Under the pieces are notes generated by a model. The model was given only the letters and a program-made list of their open reading frames with translations, was not told the origin of the DNA and searched no databases. A stretch of 64,000 nt of DNA from Sulfuricurvum sp. 17-40-25 (GTDB lineage: Bacteria > Campylobacterota > Campylobacteria > Campylobacterales > Sulfurimonadaceae): NCBI GenBank assembly GCA_002282015.1, contig NCIJ01000002.1, positions 331,786 through 395,785 of the forward strand, in the 5' to 3' direction. The position numbers and the translations under genes are program-made. The stretch's first letter is position 1. Every line of letters starts with the position of its first letter. Positions 16,607-24,696 of this stretch are shown here, piece by piece.

Positions 16607-17971
16607 ATGACAAGCCTTGAAGAACACCGTTTTTGGATTAAAGCAAAAGAAATTTTTCGTGATATGTTAAGCCTCACTGAGGATAAAGCCGACGATGATG
16701 TGATTGATGACCGTATTCGCGGGGATGTCCATATGAAGGGGGCTAACCTCTGGATTTTGATGTTTGCTATTCTCGTCGCATCCATCGGTCTAAATGTCAA
16801 CTCAACCGCTGTTATTATCGGTGCCATGTTGATCTCACCTCTTATGGGACCTATTATGGGTATCGGATACGGTGCCGGGATTAATGATTTTTCGTTACTG
16901 CGCAGTTCATTTAAAAATTTATCCATTGCAACCCTTATTGGACTTCTTACTTCCACCCTTTATTTTCTGATCTCACCTTTAGATATAGCCCAGTCAGAAC
17001 TCTTGTCACGTACTACCCCAACGGTATGGGACGTTATGATAGGACTATTTGGCGGATTAGCGGGGATCGTTGCTGCAACGCGTAAAGAAAAAAGTAACGT
17101 CATACCGGGTGTTGCAATCGCGACCGCACTTATGCCACCTTTATGTACCGCAGGGTTTGGATTGGCGCTGGGAAATTGGAGCTACTTTTTTGGTGCTTTT
17201 TATCTTTATACTATCAACTCTGTTTTTATCGCGCTGGCTTCATTTTTGATTGTTCGACTTTTTAATCTCAGTGAAAAAAAATACGTTGATCCCCAAACGG
17301 CCAAAAAAGCGCAACGATATATCGCTATTATCGTCATCGTAACCATTCTTCCCAGCTCATATTTGGCCTATCATCTTGTTGAGGACCAGCTGTTTAAAGC
17401 TAAATCAAATAGCTTTGTTACTGAACATCTTCAATTTAAAAATACCGATGTTGCTCAAGTCAAAATAGATCCTAAGAACCGTATTATCAAAGTCTTTTTA
17501 ATCGGGGATCATGTCCCTAAGGGAGAGTTAGATCATATCAGTATGCGTATGATCAGTGCTGGATTAGACAATGCAAAGCTAAAGGTTTATCAAAACGGTG
17601 AACGTGATGATGTCGATGTCAGAACCTTAAAAGCTGATATAGTGACGGATTTGTATAAAAATACCAAAGCAGACTTAGACAATAAAGCAAAAGAAGTGGC
17701 AACACTCAAAGAACAGATTCGTCTTCTCTCCAGTGATCGTGAATATTATACAGCTGTTCCCAATGAACTAGAAACACTTTTTCCAAAAGTCAGAAATGTT
17801 ATCCTATCCCGAAATTATGATTCTTCTGCGCTTGATCGTAACCGTAGCGTAAACCGTTTGATCCTCAACGCAGACAGTAAAAAACGGCTTACTCGAAGTG
17901 AACAACAAAAGATCGAAACATGGCTAAAAATGAGAACTAAATCGGATAATGTCAAACTGATTGTTCGGTAG
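16607..17971 (+). CDS. DUF389 / TIGR00341-like membrane protein
   Basis: A 454-residue protein with about six membrane helices in residues ~45-255. It has the DUF389 hallmark blocks: SIGLNVNSTAVIIGAMLISP, LMGPIMGIGYGAGIND, and GVAIATALMPPLCTAGFGLA. The C-terminal ~200 residues are soluble and partly coiled coil (KADLDNKAKEVATLKEQIR), ending in a short domain that looks like an OmpA/BON-type fold, though that last point is weak. The function of DUF389 proteins is not established. It is followed after 25 bases by a cation-pumping ATPase and then a large MscS channel, suggesting a role in ion or turgor control. Confidence 0.85.
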   Translation: MTSLEEHRFWIKAKEIFRDMLSLTEDKADDDVIDDRIRGDVHMKGANLWILMFAILVASIGLNVNSTAVIIGAMLISPLMGPIMGIGYGAGINDFSLLRSSFKNLSIATLIGLLTSTLYFLISPLDIAQSELLSRTTPTVWDVMIGLFGGLAGIVAATRKEKSNVIPGVAIATALMPPLCTAGFGLALGNWSYFFGAFYLYTINSVFIALASFLIVRLFNLSEKKYVDPQTAKKAQRYIAIIVIVTILPSSYLAYHLVEDQLFKAKSNSFVTEHLQFKNTDVAQVKIDPKNRIIKVFLIGDHVPKGELDHISMRMISAGLDNAKLKVYQNGERDDVDVRTLKADIVTDLYKNTKADLDNKAKEVATLKEQIRLLSSDREYYTAVPNELETLFPKVRNVILSRNYDSSALDRNRSVNRLILNADSKKRLTRSEQQKIETWLKMRTKSDNVKLIVR

Positions 17972-17996
17972 AAAAACTTAAGGAGATCATACATAT

Positions 17997-20573
17997 ATGC
18001 AAGCATCCATAGAAGCTCCCCATTCAAAAACACCTGAGGAACTCTATCTTTTACTCGACAGTTCCCCATCTGGGGTTGAAGCATCCTCTGCACTACAACG
18101 TCAACGTCTTTATGGACGTAATCTTCTAAAAGATGAACAACGCTCTTATTTAGCCATTTTCATAAGCCAATTTATGAGTCCTATTGTCCTAATTTTAATC
18201 ATTGCGGCACTCTTATCCTTAGCAATGGGACACACTACTGACAGTATGATTATTATTGGAATACTGGTAATCAACAGTTTATTGGGTTTCGTTCAAGAAT
18301 ACCGTGCTGAAACATCGATACGTGCTCTTAAAAAACTCACTGAAACCCATGTCCGTGTACTGCGTATGGGAATGGAAGCCCTTATACCTTCAGATGACCT
18401 CGTCCCTGGAGATGTGGTGTTTTTAGGAGAAGGGGACCTTGTTTCAGCGGACATCAGGCTCATTGAATCACATGCTTTACAAGCCGATGAAGCAACCCTA
18501 ACGGGAGAATCTATCCCCAGTAACAAACAGTCTCTCCAACTTCTGCATGCAGATGCCCTTCCCTATGAGAGGAGTAATATGCTCTTTTCAGGAACGCATA
18601 TACTCAAAGGGGTTGCTACGGGTATTGTCACAGCAACTGGAGAGCATACCTATTTAGCCACCATTGCAAAAAGTGCGCAAGAGAAATCACCCCATTCTCC
18701 CCTCACTCGATCCTTAGCTATTTTTTCTAAACGTCTAATTATTATTTTAATCGCTATTTTATTCATTGTCGGGATCATCGGATTGCAACAGGGGCGAAGT
18801 ACTGAAGAGATAACGTCAATCTTGATTGCAGAACTGGTCTCTGCCGTCCCTGAAGGGCTGGCGATTGTCGTAACCTTGATTCTGGCATTGGGAGCCTACC
18901 GTCTCAGTCGTCATAAAGTTCTGGTTCGTCATCTTCCCAGTGTAGAATCATTGGGAAGTGCCTCGGTGATAGCTACGGATAAAACGGGCACTATCACCGA
19001 AGGATTTTTATCCGTTTCCACAATAGAAGCGCTGGACCAAGAGGGCCTAAAAATGTGTGCTGCTTTGTGTAACGACGCGACAGCCCAACACGGAGACTCA
19101 GTGGATATGGCATTGGTACGTTGGATTAACGATGAGTACAGCATCCTACGAGATAACAATCCACGTGTTTTTTATCATCCTTTTGATCCTACAACCAGAC
19201 TGATGGCTACCGTCAATCAAAATGAAAGTACAGAACGTCTCTATATCAAAGGAGCCTATGAAGCGCTCCTAGCACTATCTCAAAATAACTCTGAAGAACT
19301 AGAACAGCTCCGTAATGCCCATGATACGATGGCATTACAGGGATTACGCGTTTTAGCTTTCGGTATCAGTGATGAAAAATGGGAAGACCCCGCACAGTGG
19401 ACTATTCGTCTTGTAGGTTTGATCGGTTTTGCAGATGCCGCAAAGAGTGGTGTAGCAGATGCTGTTCAACAAGCTAAAGAAGCAGGGATACGCGTAATCA
19501 TGGTAACGGGAGATAATCCCCTAACTGCACAAGTCATCGCGAAAGAAGTGGGTATTTGGCAAGAAGGAGATACTGTTCTCAATGGCCATGATATCGAAGG
19601 TATGGATGATGAACAGCTTCAACACATCCTCCAAACATGTACGGTAGCCGCACGTGCACTACCTGAGCACAAATACCGAATTGTCAAGCTTCTCCAAGCA
19701 AAAGGTGAGATTGTCGCCGTCACGGGTGATGGGGTCAACGATGTACCTGCCCTCAAAGCAGCTGATTTGGGAATTGCGATGGGTAATGGAAGCGAGGCCG
19801 CAAAATCGACTTCCAAAATGGTGATTACGGATAATAATCTAGGCGTTATCGTCGATGCCATACGCCAGGGAAGGATTATCGCAGCTAACCTTCGTAAAGT
19901 TATCTTTTATCTTGTCGCTACGTGTTTTGATGAAATCATTATTATTAGCGGCGCCATAATAATGGGACTTCCTCTCCCAATTCATCCAACACAGATCTTA
20001 TGGGTCAATATTGTTACTGACGGAGTCACCGATAAAACATTTCCTATGTGCCATGAGGAAGGGAATGTGATGAAAAATACCCCTAGAAGACTTGATACAC
20101 AGTTTTTTGATCGCTGGCAAATAGCAAGAATTAGCTGGGTTTCATTGGTTAACGGATTAGTAACACTCGCTGTTTTCATCCACCTTCTTGACACTGGACA
20201 CACCTATGAATCTGCCCTAACAGTATCATTTTGTATCATTGTCACATCCCAATGGGTAAATGGCATCCTGGCTCAAAAAGAAGAAGAGCCTTTTTTTCTT
20301 AATATACGTCGCAGTCTGACGATCAATCCATGGATATGGGTTGGGATAAGCATCGGTATCGTACTTCAAGGTATTGCCTTATATGTAGTTCCACAGTGGT
20401 TCCATGCTATACCTCCTAACAAAGAGATGTTGATCTATATTGGTATTTCTACGGCCATTGTATTTCTCTTGATTGAAGCTTATAAGTGGGGTGAATGGGC
20501 GTTAAAAAAATCCATCGCGAATGCCAAAAGCATTAGCTATAATGCCGATCAAAATACCCAAAGGGCAGTTTAA
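17997..20573 (+). CDS. P2-type cation-transporting ATPase
   Basis: An 858-residue P-type ATPase with all core motifs: TGES at 169-172 (actuator), PEGL at 285-288 in the fourth membrane helix, the phosphorylation site D328-KTGT, MVTGDNPLTA, and TGDGVNDVPALKAADLGIAMG near the hinge. The PEGL helix and an N-terminal cation-ATPase domain place it among P2 pumps (Ca2+, Na+ or K+ types) and not the heavy-metal P1B group; there is no CPC motif. The substrate cannot be fixed from sequence: the sixth helix reads VTDGVTDKTFP, which differs from the SERCA DGLPATAL block. It overlaps the next MscS gene by one base. Confidence 0.9.
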   Translation: MQASIEAPHSKTPEELYLLLDSSPSGVEASSALQRQRLYGRNLLKDEQRSYLAIFISQFMSPIVLILIIAALLSLAMGHTTDSMIIIGILVINSLLGFVQEYRAETSIRALKKLTETHVRVLRMGMEALIPSDDLVPGDVVFLGEGDLVSADIRLIESHALQADEATLTGESIPSNKQSLQLLHADALPYERSNMLFSGTHILKGVATGIVTATGEHTYLATIAKSAQEKSPHSPLTRSLAIFSKRLIIILIAILFIVGIIGLQQGRSTEEITSILIAELVSAVPEGLAIVVTLILALGAYRLSRHKVLVRHLPSVESLGSASVIATDKTGTITEGFLSVSTIEALDQEGLKMCAALCNDATAQHGDSVDMALVRWINDEYSILRDNNPRVFYHPFDPTTRLMATVNQNESTERLYIKGAYEALLALSQNNSEELEQLRNAHDTMALQGLRVLAFGISDEKWEDPAQWTIRLVGLIGFADAAKSGVADAVQQAKEAGIRVIMVTGDNPLTAQVIAKEVGIWQEGDTVLNGHDIEGMDDEQLQHILQTCTVAARALPEHKYRIVKLLQAKGEIVAVTGDGVNDVPALKAADLGIAMGNGSEAAKSTSKMVITDNNLGVIVDAIRQGRIIAANLRKVIFYLVATCFDEIIIISGAIIMGLPLPIHPTQILWVNIVTDGVTDKTFPMCHEEGNVMKNTPRRLDTQFFDRWQIARISWVSLVNGLVTLAVFIHLLDTGHTYESALTVSFCIIVTSQWVNGILAQKEEEPFFLNIRRSLTINPWIWVGISIGIVLQGIALYVVPQWFHAIPPNKEMLIYIGISTAIVFLLIEAYKWGEWALKKSIANAKSISYNADQNTQRAV

Positions 20574-22489
20574 TGAAAGCTTTTATCTTACTATTTTTCA
20601 TTTTAATGGCTATTGCACAAGGCCTTAGTACATCCAATATAGCTTCCGAAACAGATAGCTCGTCTCCAACAGGCTATCCAGTAACCTTATATGGAAAAAA
20701 AGTTCTCACTATCTATGCTCCATTGGGCGTATTTTCAGCTCAACAAAGAGCTGAACAAATTACCAATACCTTAAATGAGATTTCCAAAAAAAATGATTTT
20801 GACCCTTCACATTTGATTGTTATGTGTAAAAGCAGCGATTGCTTGATCCGCTACGGTACCACATCCATTATGGCGGTAACAGCAGACGATGCAAACTACA
20901 GCCATAAAGATCTTCGAGAATTTAGCGATCAAACGGTAACATTATTACAAGACAGACTTCAAAACGAGCATGCTTCTCATAAAATAGAATATATATTTCG
21001 TCAAGTCGGCATAGTAGCTGGAATGCTAGTTGCGCTTGTAGCATTTCTATTTCTTCTCGAAAAGATTTTCAGCTACCTTTATAAAAGAGTAGGAAGCTCT
21101 TCTCTTTTCAAAACCCTTACATTCCGTAAATTTGAGATTATTCATGGTGAGACGCTTCGCTCTTTAACCATTACCATTACAAAGTTTACTCGCATCTCTT
21201 TGGGACTTCTATCCATATACTACTTTATGGTAACCAGTTTTACCTTATTACCGTGGACACAGGAATTTGATGCCAAACCCCTTTTACAAAAAGTCATGTG
21301 GGCCATTTTTTCAACCCTGATTGCCTTGTTTCTTATTCGTAGCAGTAGCATACTGCATATCACTCTTCTACGTAAACTCATGGAATTAAAAAAGACCTTT
21401 TTTAAACCTATAGAGCTGGGTGGATTGATCATAATATCCGTTCAAAAAGAGATGGAACTGCTCACGTTAATGGCGAAAGTAGTGATGTTTACCTTTGTGA
21501 TATTTGTAGCTTATAGCTATATCACTTTTCTCTTTAGCTTATTTGATTTTACCAAAACTTGGGCAGATACACTCATCACCTATGTTATGACACCTATCAA
21601 AGTCGTTATTAGTGCTATTATTGCCTTTATTCCTAATATTTTTTACATTTTCATTATCGTCTATGTGTTTCGATATCTGCTTAAAATGGTTCATTACTTT
21701 TTCTCTGAAATAGATAATGGAAATCTAAAATTTGAAGGTTTTTATCACGAGTTGGCACTGCCTACTTATGGGGTAATCCGTGTCATGATCATCATCTTTG
21801 CAGCGATTGTTATTTTTCCCTATCTTCCGGGATCAAATTCTCCCTTTTTCCAAGGAATATCTATTTTTATGGGATTATTGCTCTCTATGGGTTCGTCTTC
21901 AGCCATTGCCAACATCGTTGCAGGGATTGTACTGATCTATATGCGTCCTTTTAAAATCGGGGATCGTGTTAAGATCGCAGATACCATAGGAGATGTAGTC
22001 GAAAAAAACTTTTTGGTAACTCGAATACGTACCATTAAAAATGCCGATATTACAATTCCAAATTCATTAGTACTTGGCGGTCATATAATCAATTACAGCT
22101 CAAGCACAAAAGATGCCGGTCTGATTCTTAACACCACCGTTACCATTGGCTATGATGTACCCTGGAAAGACGTTCATGCATTACTGATCAATGCTGCAAA
22201 AGTAACAGACGATATTTTACAGCAACCTGCACCCTTTGTCTTGCAAACATCGTTGGATGATTTTTATGTCTCATATGAGCTCAATGCTTACACCGATAAA
22301 CCCGGTAAGATGGCACGTACCTATTCTGATTTACACTCAGCAATCCAAGATCGCTTTAATGAAGCTGGAGTTGAGATCATGTCTCCACATTACGGTACAT
22401 TACGCGATGGAAACGAGACGACTATCCCTGCTAGTTACCGTCCGCAAGGATATACTCCGCCTCCATTTGGCGTTCAGCTAAAAAACTAA
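20573..22489 (+). CDS. Large MscS-family mechanosensitive channel
   Basis: A 638-residue protein with a signal-like first helix (MKAFILLFFILMAIAQG), a periplasmic domain of about 120 residues containing two cysteines (MCKSSDCLIRYG), about six membrane helices, and a C-terminal MscS core. The core has the pore helix FMGLLLSMGSSSAIANIVAG and beta domain MRPFKIGDRVKIADTIGDVV. The start codon overlaps the ATPase stop (TAATG), so the two are translationally coupled. A channel and a cation pump made in step, behind a DUF389 protein, points to turgor or ion homeostasis. It is the second MscS in the window and much larger than the first. Confidence 0.9.
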   Translation: MKAFILLFFILMAIAQGLSTSNIASETDSSSPTGYPVTLYGKKVLTIYAPLGVFSAQQRAEQITNTLNEISKKNDFDPSHLIVMCKSSDCLIRYGTTSIMAVTADDANYSHKDLREFSDQTVTLLQDRLQNEHASHKIEYIFRQVGIVAGMLVALVAFLFLLEKIFSYLYKRVGSSSLFKTLTFRKFEIIHGETLRSLTITITKFTRISLGLLSIYYFMVTSFTLLPWTQEFDAKPLLQKVMWAIFSTLIALFLIRSSSILHITLLRKLMELKKTFFKPIELGGLIIISVQKEMELLTLMAKVVMFTFVIFVAYSYITFLFSLFDFTKTWADTLITYVMTPIKVVISAIIAFIPNIFYIFIIVYVFRYLLKMVHYFFSEIDNGNLKFEGFYHELALPTYGVIRVMIIIFAAIVIFPYLPGSNSPFFQGISIFMGLLLSMGSSSAIANIVAGIVLIYMRPFKIGDRVKIADTIGDVVEKNFLVTRIRTIKNADITIPNSLVLGGHIINYSSSTKDAGLILNTTVTIGYDVPWKDVHALLINAAKVTDDILQQPAPFVLQTSLDDFYVSYELNAYTDKPGKMARTYSDLHSAIQDRFNEAGVEIMSPHYGTLRDGNETTIPASYRPQGYTPPPFGVQLKN

Positions 22490-22498
22490 GAACAAACC

Positions 22499-22894
22499 TT
22501 ATCTGCAATTATAATCGTCATTACGACGATTATAACGATTATCACGGTTGTGATGCTTATGATGACGCGTATAGACTACTCGCGGTGCTTGTTGTACATA
22601 AACCGTTTGTGGCTGTACATAGTACACTCTCTGAGGTTCAACATACGTCACATAACGTCGTGGCGTGTATACACGATTGTCATAATCCTCATCATAGCTT
22701 CTGTAGTTACTATTACTACCTATCATCGTACCGATAACCGCACCGCCAATCGTTGCCGCAGTGTTACCATCACCTCTACCGAACTGATGCCCGATCACTC
22801 CACCCATAGTTCCACCAATTATCCCGCCAATAACATCATTAGCCACAACCACTGATGAAAATGTCAATGCCAACACCAATAGAATCTTTTTCAT
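22499..22894 (-). CDS. Small envelope protein with glycine zipper and Tyr/His/Arg-rich tail
   Basis: About 131 residues from the ATG at 22894 (MKKILLVLALTFSSVVVAND), nine bases after AAAAGG; an ATG at 22903 touches that site. A signal peptide leads to a glycine-zipper region (GGIIGGTMGGVIGHQFGRGD; GGAVIGTMIGS) like the 2TM glycine-zipper family of outer-envelope proteins. A tail rich in Tyr, Val and Pro (YVEPQRVYYVQPQTVYV) follows, with a His/Arg/Asn-rich end. There is no lipobox. The function is unknown; insertion in a membrane is likely. Its first 14 codons and upstream leader are copied at 24408-24507 beyond the toxin-antitoxin module. Confidence 0.75.
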   Translation of the reverse strand: MKKILLVLALTFSSVVVANDVIGGIIGGTMGGVIGHQFGRGDGNTAATIGGAVIGTMIGSNSNYRSYDEDYDNRVYTPRRYVTYVEPQRVYYVQPQTVYVQQAPRVVYTRHHKHHNRDNRYNRRNDDYNCR

Positions 22895-22957
22895 GGTATC
22901 CATCCTTTTAAAAACAAGTTATGCAAGTATCGGATGTGAATGTGGAGTAATTGTGAA
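22852..22957. repeat. Direct repeat, left copy, flanking the AbiEii-type module
   Basis: 106 bases covering the first 14 codons of the glycine-zipper gene and about 63 bases upstream of it. It is identical to 24408-24507 except for six extra bases here (AACACC). The two copies are in the same orientation and bracket 1450 bases that hold the toxin-antitoxin pair. Confidence 0.93.
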
Positions 22958-22994
22958 CTTTTTACGTACTATAAAATTATCCAAACTAAAAAAT

Positions 22995-23023
22995 TTGTAT
23001 AAATTCCGATATTCGGATATAAT
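22995..23023 (+). promoter_or_regulatory. Promoter with embedded operator for the AbiEii-type module
   Basis: TTGTAT at 22995-23000 and TATAAT at 23018-23023, with a 17-base spacer. The right end of the spacer is an inverted repeat, TCCGA (23005-23009) / TCGGA (23013-23017), that abuts the -10. A protein bound there would block RNA polymerase, which fits autoregulation by the first gene product. AAGGAGG follows before the ATG at 23054. Confidence 0.68.
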
Positions 23024-23053
23024 AACACTATAAATTTCAAGGAGGAGGGAAAT

Positions 23054-23662
23054 ATGACAACAGCAGAAATCACACAGTTTTTTCATATTGCTAATAGCAC
23101 GCTCAGTGATTGGGAATCCAATCCAAAACGTCAAAAGCTTTTTATCCTCCTCCGTACTATTAGCCTTGATGAAGCTGAAACCTATTTACAACCTAAAAAT
23201 ACACCATCAAAGTTTAGCCCTAAAACCCGTTTCATCAAACTTCGGAAAGAGTGGTTTACGATTGATCTACTATGGTCACGTCAAGATCATTCACTTATAG
23301 AGATTAATAGCCTCATTTGGATTTATCTCTCTACACCAAATCAAGAGGATACTCAAACACTGATCCGTCTATTTGGAATCGAACGAGTCCGTTCAATCTT
23401 GATGAAACTGGAAGATACCATGCCAATTGAAGATTATAATGAAGCTTCAGAACAGATTGAATTTTCCATAGACCCTGAAACCTATTTTGAAGTTCATCCA
23501 TTACCTTCACTAGAAGAACTTCTACGCCATCCTAAAAAACGTTACATTACCTATCTGAGCAAACAATACAGTGCCGATGAGTTGGTTAAAATGGCTAAAG
23601 AAAGAAAAGTACCGTTTAACACCCTCTTCCAAATTAAAAAGATGACAGGGCTTAGCGTATGA
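23054..23662 (+). CDS. Putative antitoxin/regulator of the AbiEii-type module
   Basis: A 202-residue protein that I do not recognise as classical AbiEi. The first ~25 residues (TTAEITQFFHIANSTLSDWE) look like a helix-turn-helix that reads DNA. The rest is charged and helical, with a tail SADELVKMAKERKVPFNTLFQ that may wrap the toxin. It has a very strong ribosome site (AAGGAGG), a promoter with an operator-like repeat, and overlaps the toxin gene by four bases (ATGA). Position first, tight coupling and the DNA-binding start argue for an antitoxin that represses its own promoter. The lack of the usual AbiEi winged-helix layout makes it worth a family search. Confidence 0.6.
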   Translation: MTTAEITQFFHIANSTLSDWESNPKRQKLFILLRTISLDEAETYLQPKNTPSKFSPKTRFIKLRKEWFTIDLLWSRQDHSLIEINSLIWIYLSTPNQEDTQTLIRLFGIERVRSILMKLEDTMPIEDYNEASEQIEFSIDPETYFEVHPLPSLEELLRHPKKRYITYLSKQYSADELVKMAKERKVPFNTLFQIKKMTGLSV

Positions 23663-24369
23663 CCGAAGCAATCAAACAGATTCTACCAATCATCCAAAAT
23701 CACGAGATTTTCAAAAAGCATGATTTTAGACTGGTTGGTGGAACCGCTCTTTCCTATCATATCAATCACCGTATATCTGAAGATTTAGACTTTTGTTTAA
23801 CTCAGGAGCTACCATTAGATGACATTCAAAAATTCATAGAATTTTGTATCGAGAAATTTGACATGAGTAATATCGACTATATCGAACCCTCACAGGCAAT
23901 CAAAGAAGATTTTTTACTTGCTGGTGACAATGTCGAATACTATCTCCAAACATGGATAGTTAACGGTATAAAAATTCAATTTTTCGATGGTGGTGGTAAT
24001 ACTGGCACCAAGGAATTTCTTTCTACTGATATTTATACAACCATCGGAAATATCAAAATATCTTCACTTGATACAATCTTTAAGATGAAATCTCTAATGT
24101 TCTACAAACGAACCAAATCACGAGACCTCTACGATATGCTCCAATTCTACGAACTGAATAATGACCGATTTACACCAGAAGCAACCAAGGCGTTAATTAT
24201 GCAACATGAGCCGCTTTATTACACGGAAGAATATTTCCAAACGATGTGGCTAGAGAGTTTTAAAACTAAAAAATATTTGGCGGAACGCGATGAGGGGTTG
24301 GCGGGATTAGTAGGTGAACTTCAAACATTTGAGGTGATGCGCATGAAGTTGGTAAAACTTTTTCAATAA
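23659..24369 (+). CDS. AbiEii/AbiGii-family nucleotidyltransferase toxin
   Basis: A 236-residue nucleotidyltransferase-like protein (DUF1814 / AbiEii group). Motifs: VGGTALSYHINHRISEDLDF (G27, G28; S40, D42, D44), which is the GG-T...S-x-D-x-D core of the family; a mid-protein block IKIQFFD carrying the third acidic residue; and KTKSRDLYDMLQF, which matches the K...RDLxD motif. These proteins are the toxic half of type IV-like toxin-antitoxin or abortive phage infection systems and are thought to transfer nucleotides to tRNA or other targets. The overlap with the upstream gene and the flanking repeats mark a mobile defence module. Confidence 0.86.
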   Translation: MTEAIKQILPIIQNHEIFKKHDFRLVGGTALSYHINHRISEDLDFCLTQELPLDDIQKFIEFCIEKFDMSNIDYIEPSQAIKEDFLLAGDNVEYYLQTWIVNGIKIQFFDGGGNTGTKEFLSTDIYTTIGNIKISSLDTIFKMKSLMFYKRTKSRDLYDMLQFYELNNDRFTPEATKALIMQHEPLYYTEEYFQTMWLESFKTKKYLAERDEGLAGLVGELQTFEVMRMKLVKLFQ

Positions 24370-24375
24370 ACTTTT

Positions 24376-24444
24376 TTATTGTATAAAAGTAGCCTGTCCC
24401 CTTTTTTCTGATGAAAATGTCAATGCCAATAGAATCTTTTTCAT
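24376..24444 (-). pseudogene. Truncated start of a second glycine-zipper gene copy
   Basis: Inside and just past the right repeat the minus strand reads MKKILLALTFSSEKRGQATF then IQ and TAA. This is the first 12 codons of the glycine-zipper signal peptide (two codons deleted) running into unrelated sequence. It keeps the ribosome site. It is the debris of the repeat, not a functional gene. Confidence 0.75.
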
Positions 24445-24507
24445 GGTATCCATCCTTTTAAAAACAAGTTATGCAAGTATCGGATGTGAATGTGGAGTAA
24501 TTGTGAA
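24408..24507. repeat. Direct repeat, right copy, flanking the AbiEii-type module
   Basis: 100 bases identical to 22852-22957 except for a missing AACACC hexamer. The lack of any substitution over 100 bases implies a recent duplication or insertion. Beyond the repeat, 24508-24584 holds no gene that I can see. The rest of the 24370-24696 gap is the 3' debris of the module, this repeat and a tRNA. Confidence 0.93.
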
Positions 24508-24584
24508 TTAATCTGGTTAGATATAGCATCTAATCATTAGTAAATTTAGTGAAGAAATTATATAAAATGAAGAAGATTTAAAGA

Positions 24585-24660
24585 TGGTGGGTCAAGCAGG
24601 ATTTGAACCTGCGACAACTCCGTTATGAGCGGAGGGCTCTAACCACTGAACTATTGACCC
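24585..24660 (-). tRNA. tRNA with CAU anticodon (tRNA-Ile2 or tRNA-Met)
   Basis: Folds by eye into a 76-base tRNA with encoded CCA. The acceptor is GGGTCAA / TTGACCC plus A discriminator, the anticodon stem is CTCCG / CGGAG around loop CTCATAA, and the T-arm is GCAGG TTCAAAT CCTGC. The D-arm TTCAGTGGTTAGAGC and the GTCGC before the T-stem resemble bacterial tRNA-Ile2, whose CAU is modified to lysidine, more than elongator tRNA-Met. I cannot settle which. Confidence 0.9.
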
Positions 24661-24696
24661 ATATGAATGTGGAGCGCAATTATAAGCGTTCTTTGA

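Noticed and set aside
22852..24507. Repeats as phage or integron attachment sites next to the tRNA
   Set aside because: The repeats are the start of the glycine-zipper gene, not part of the tRNA, and there is no integrase in between.
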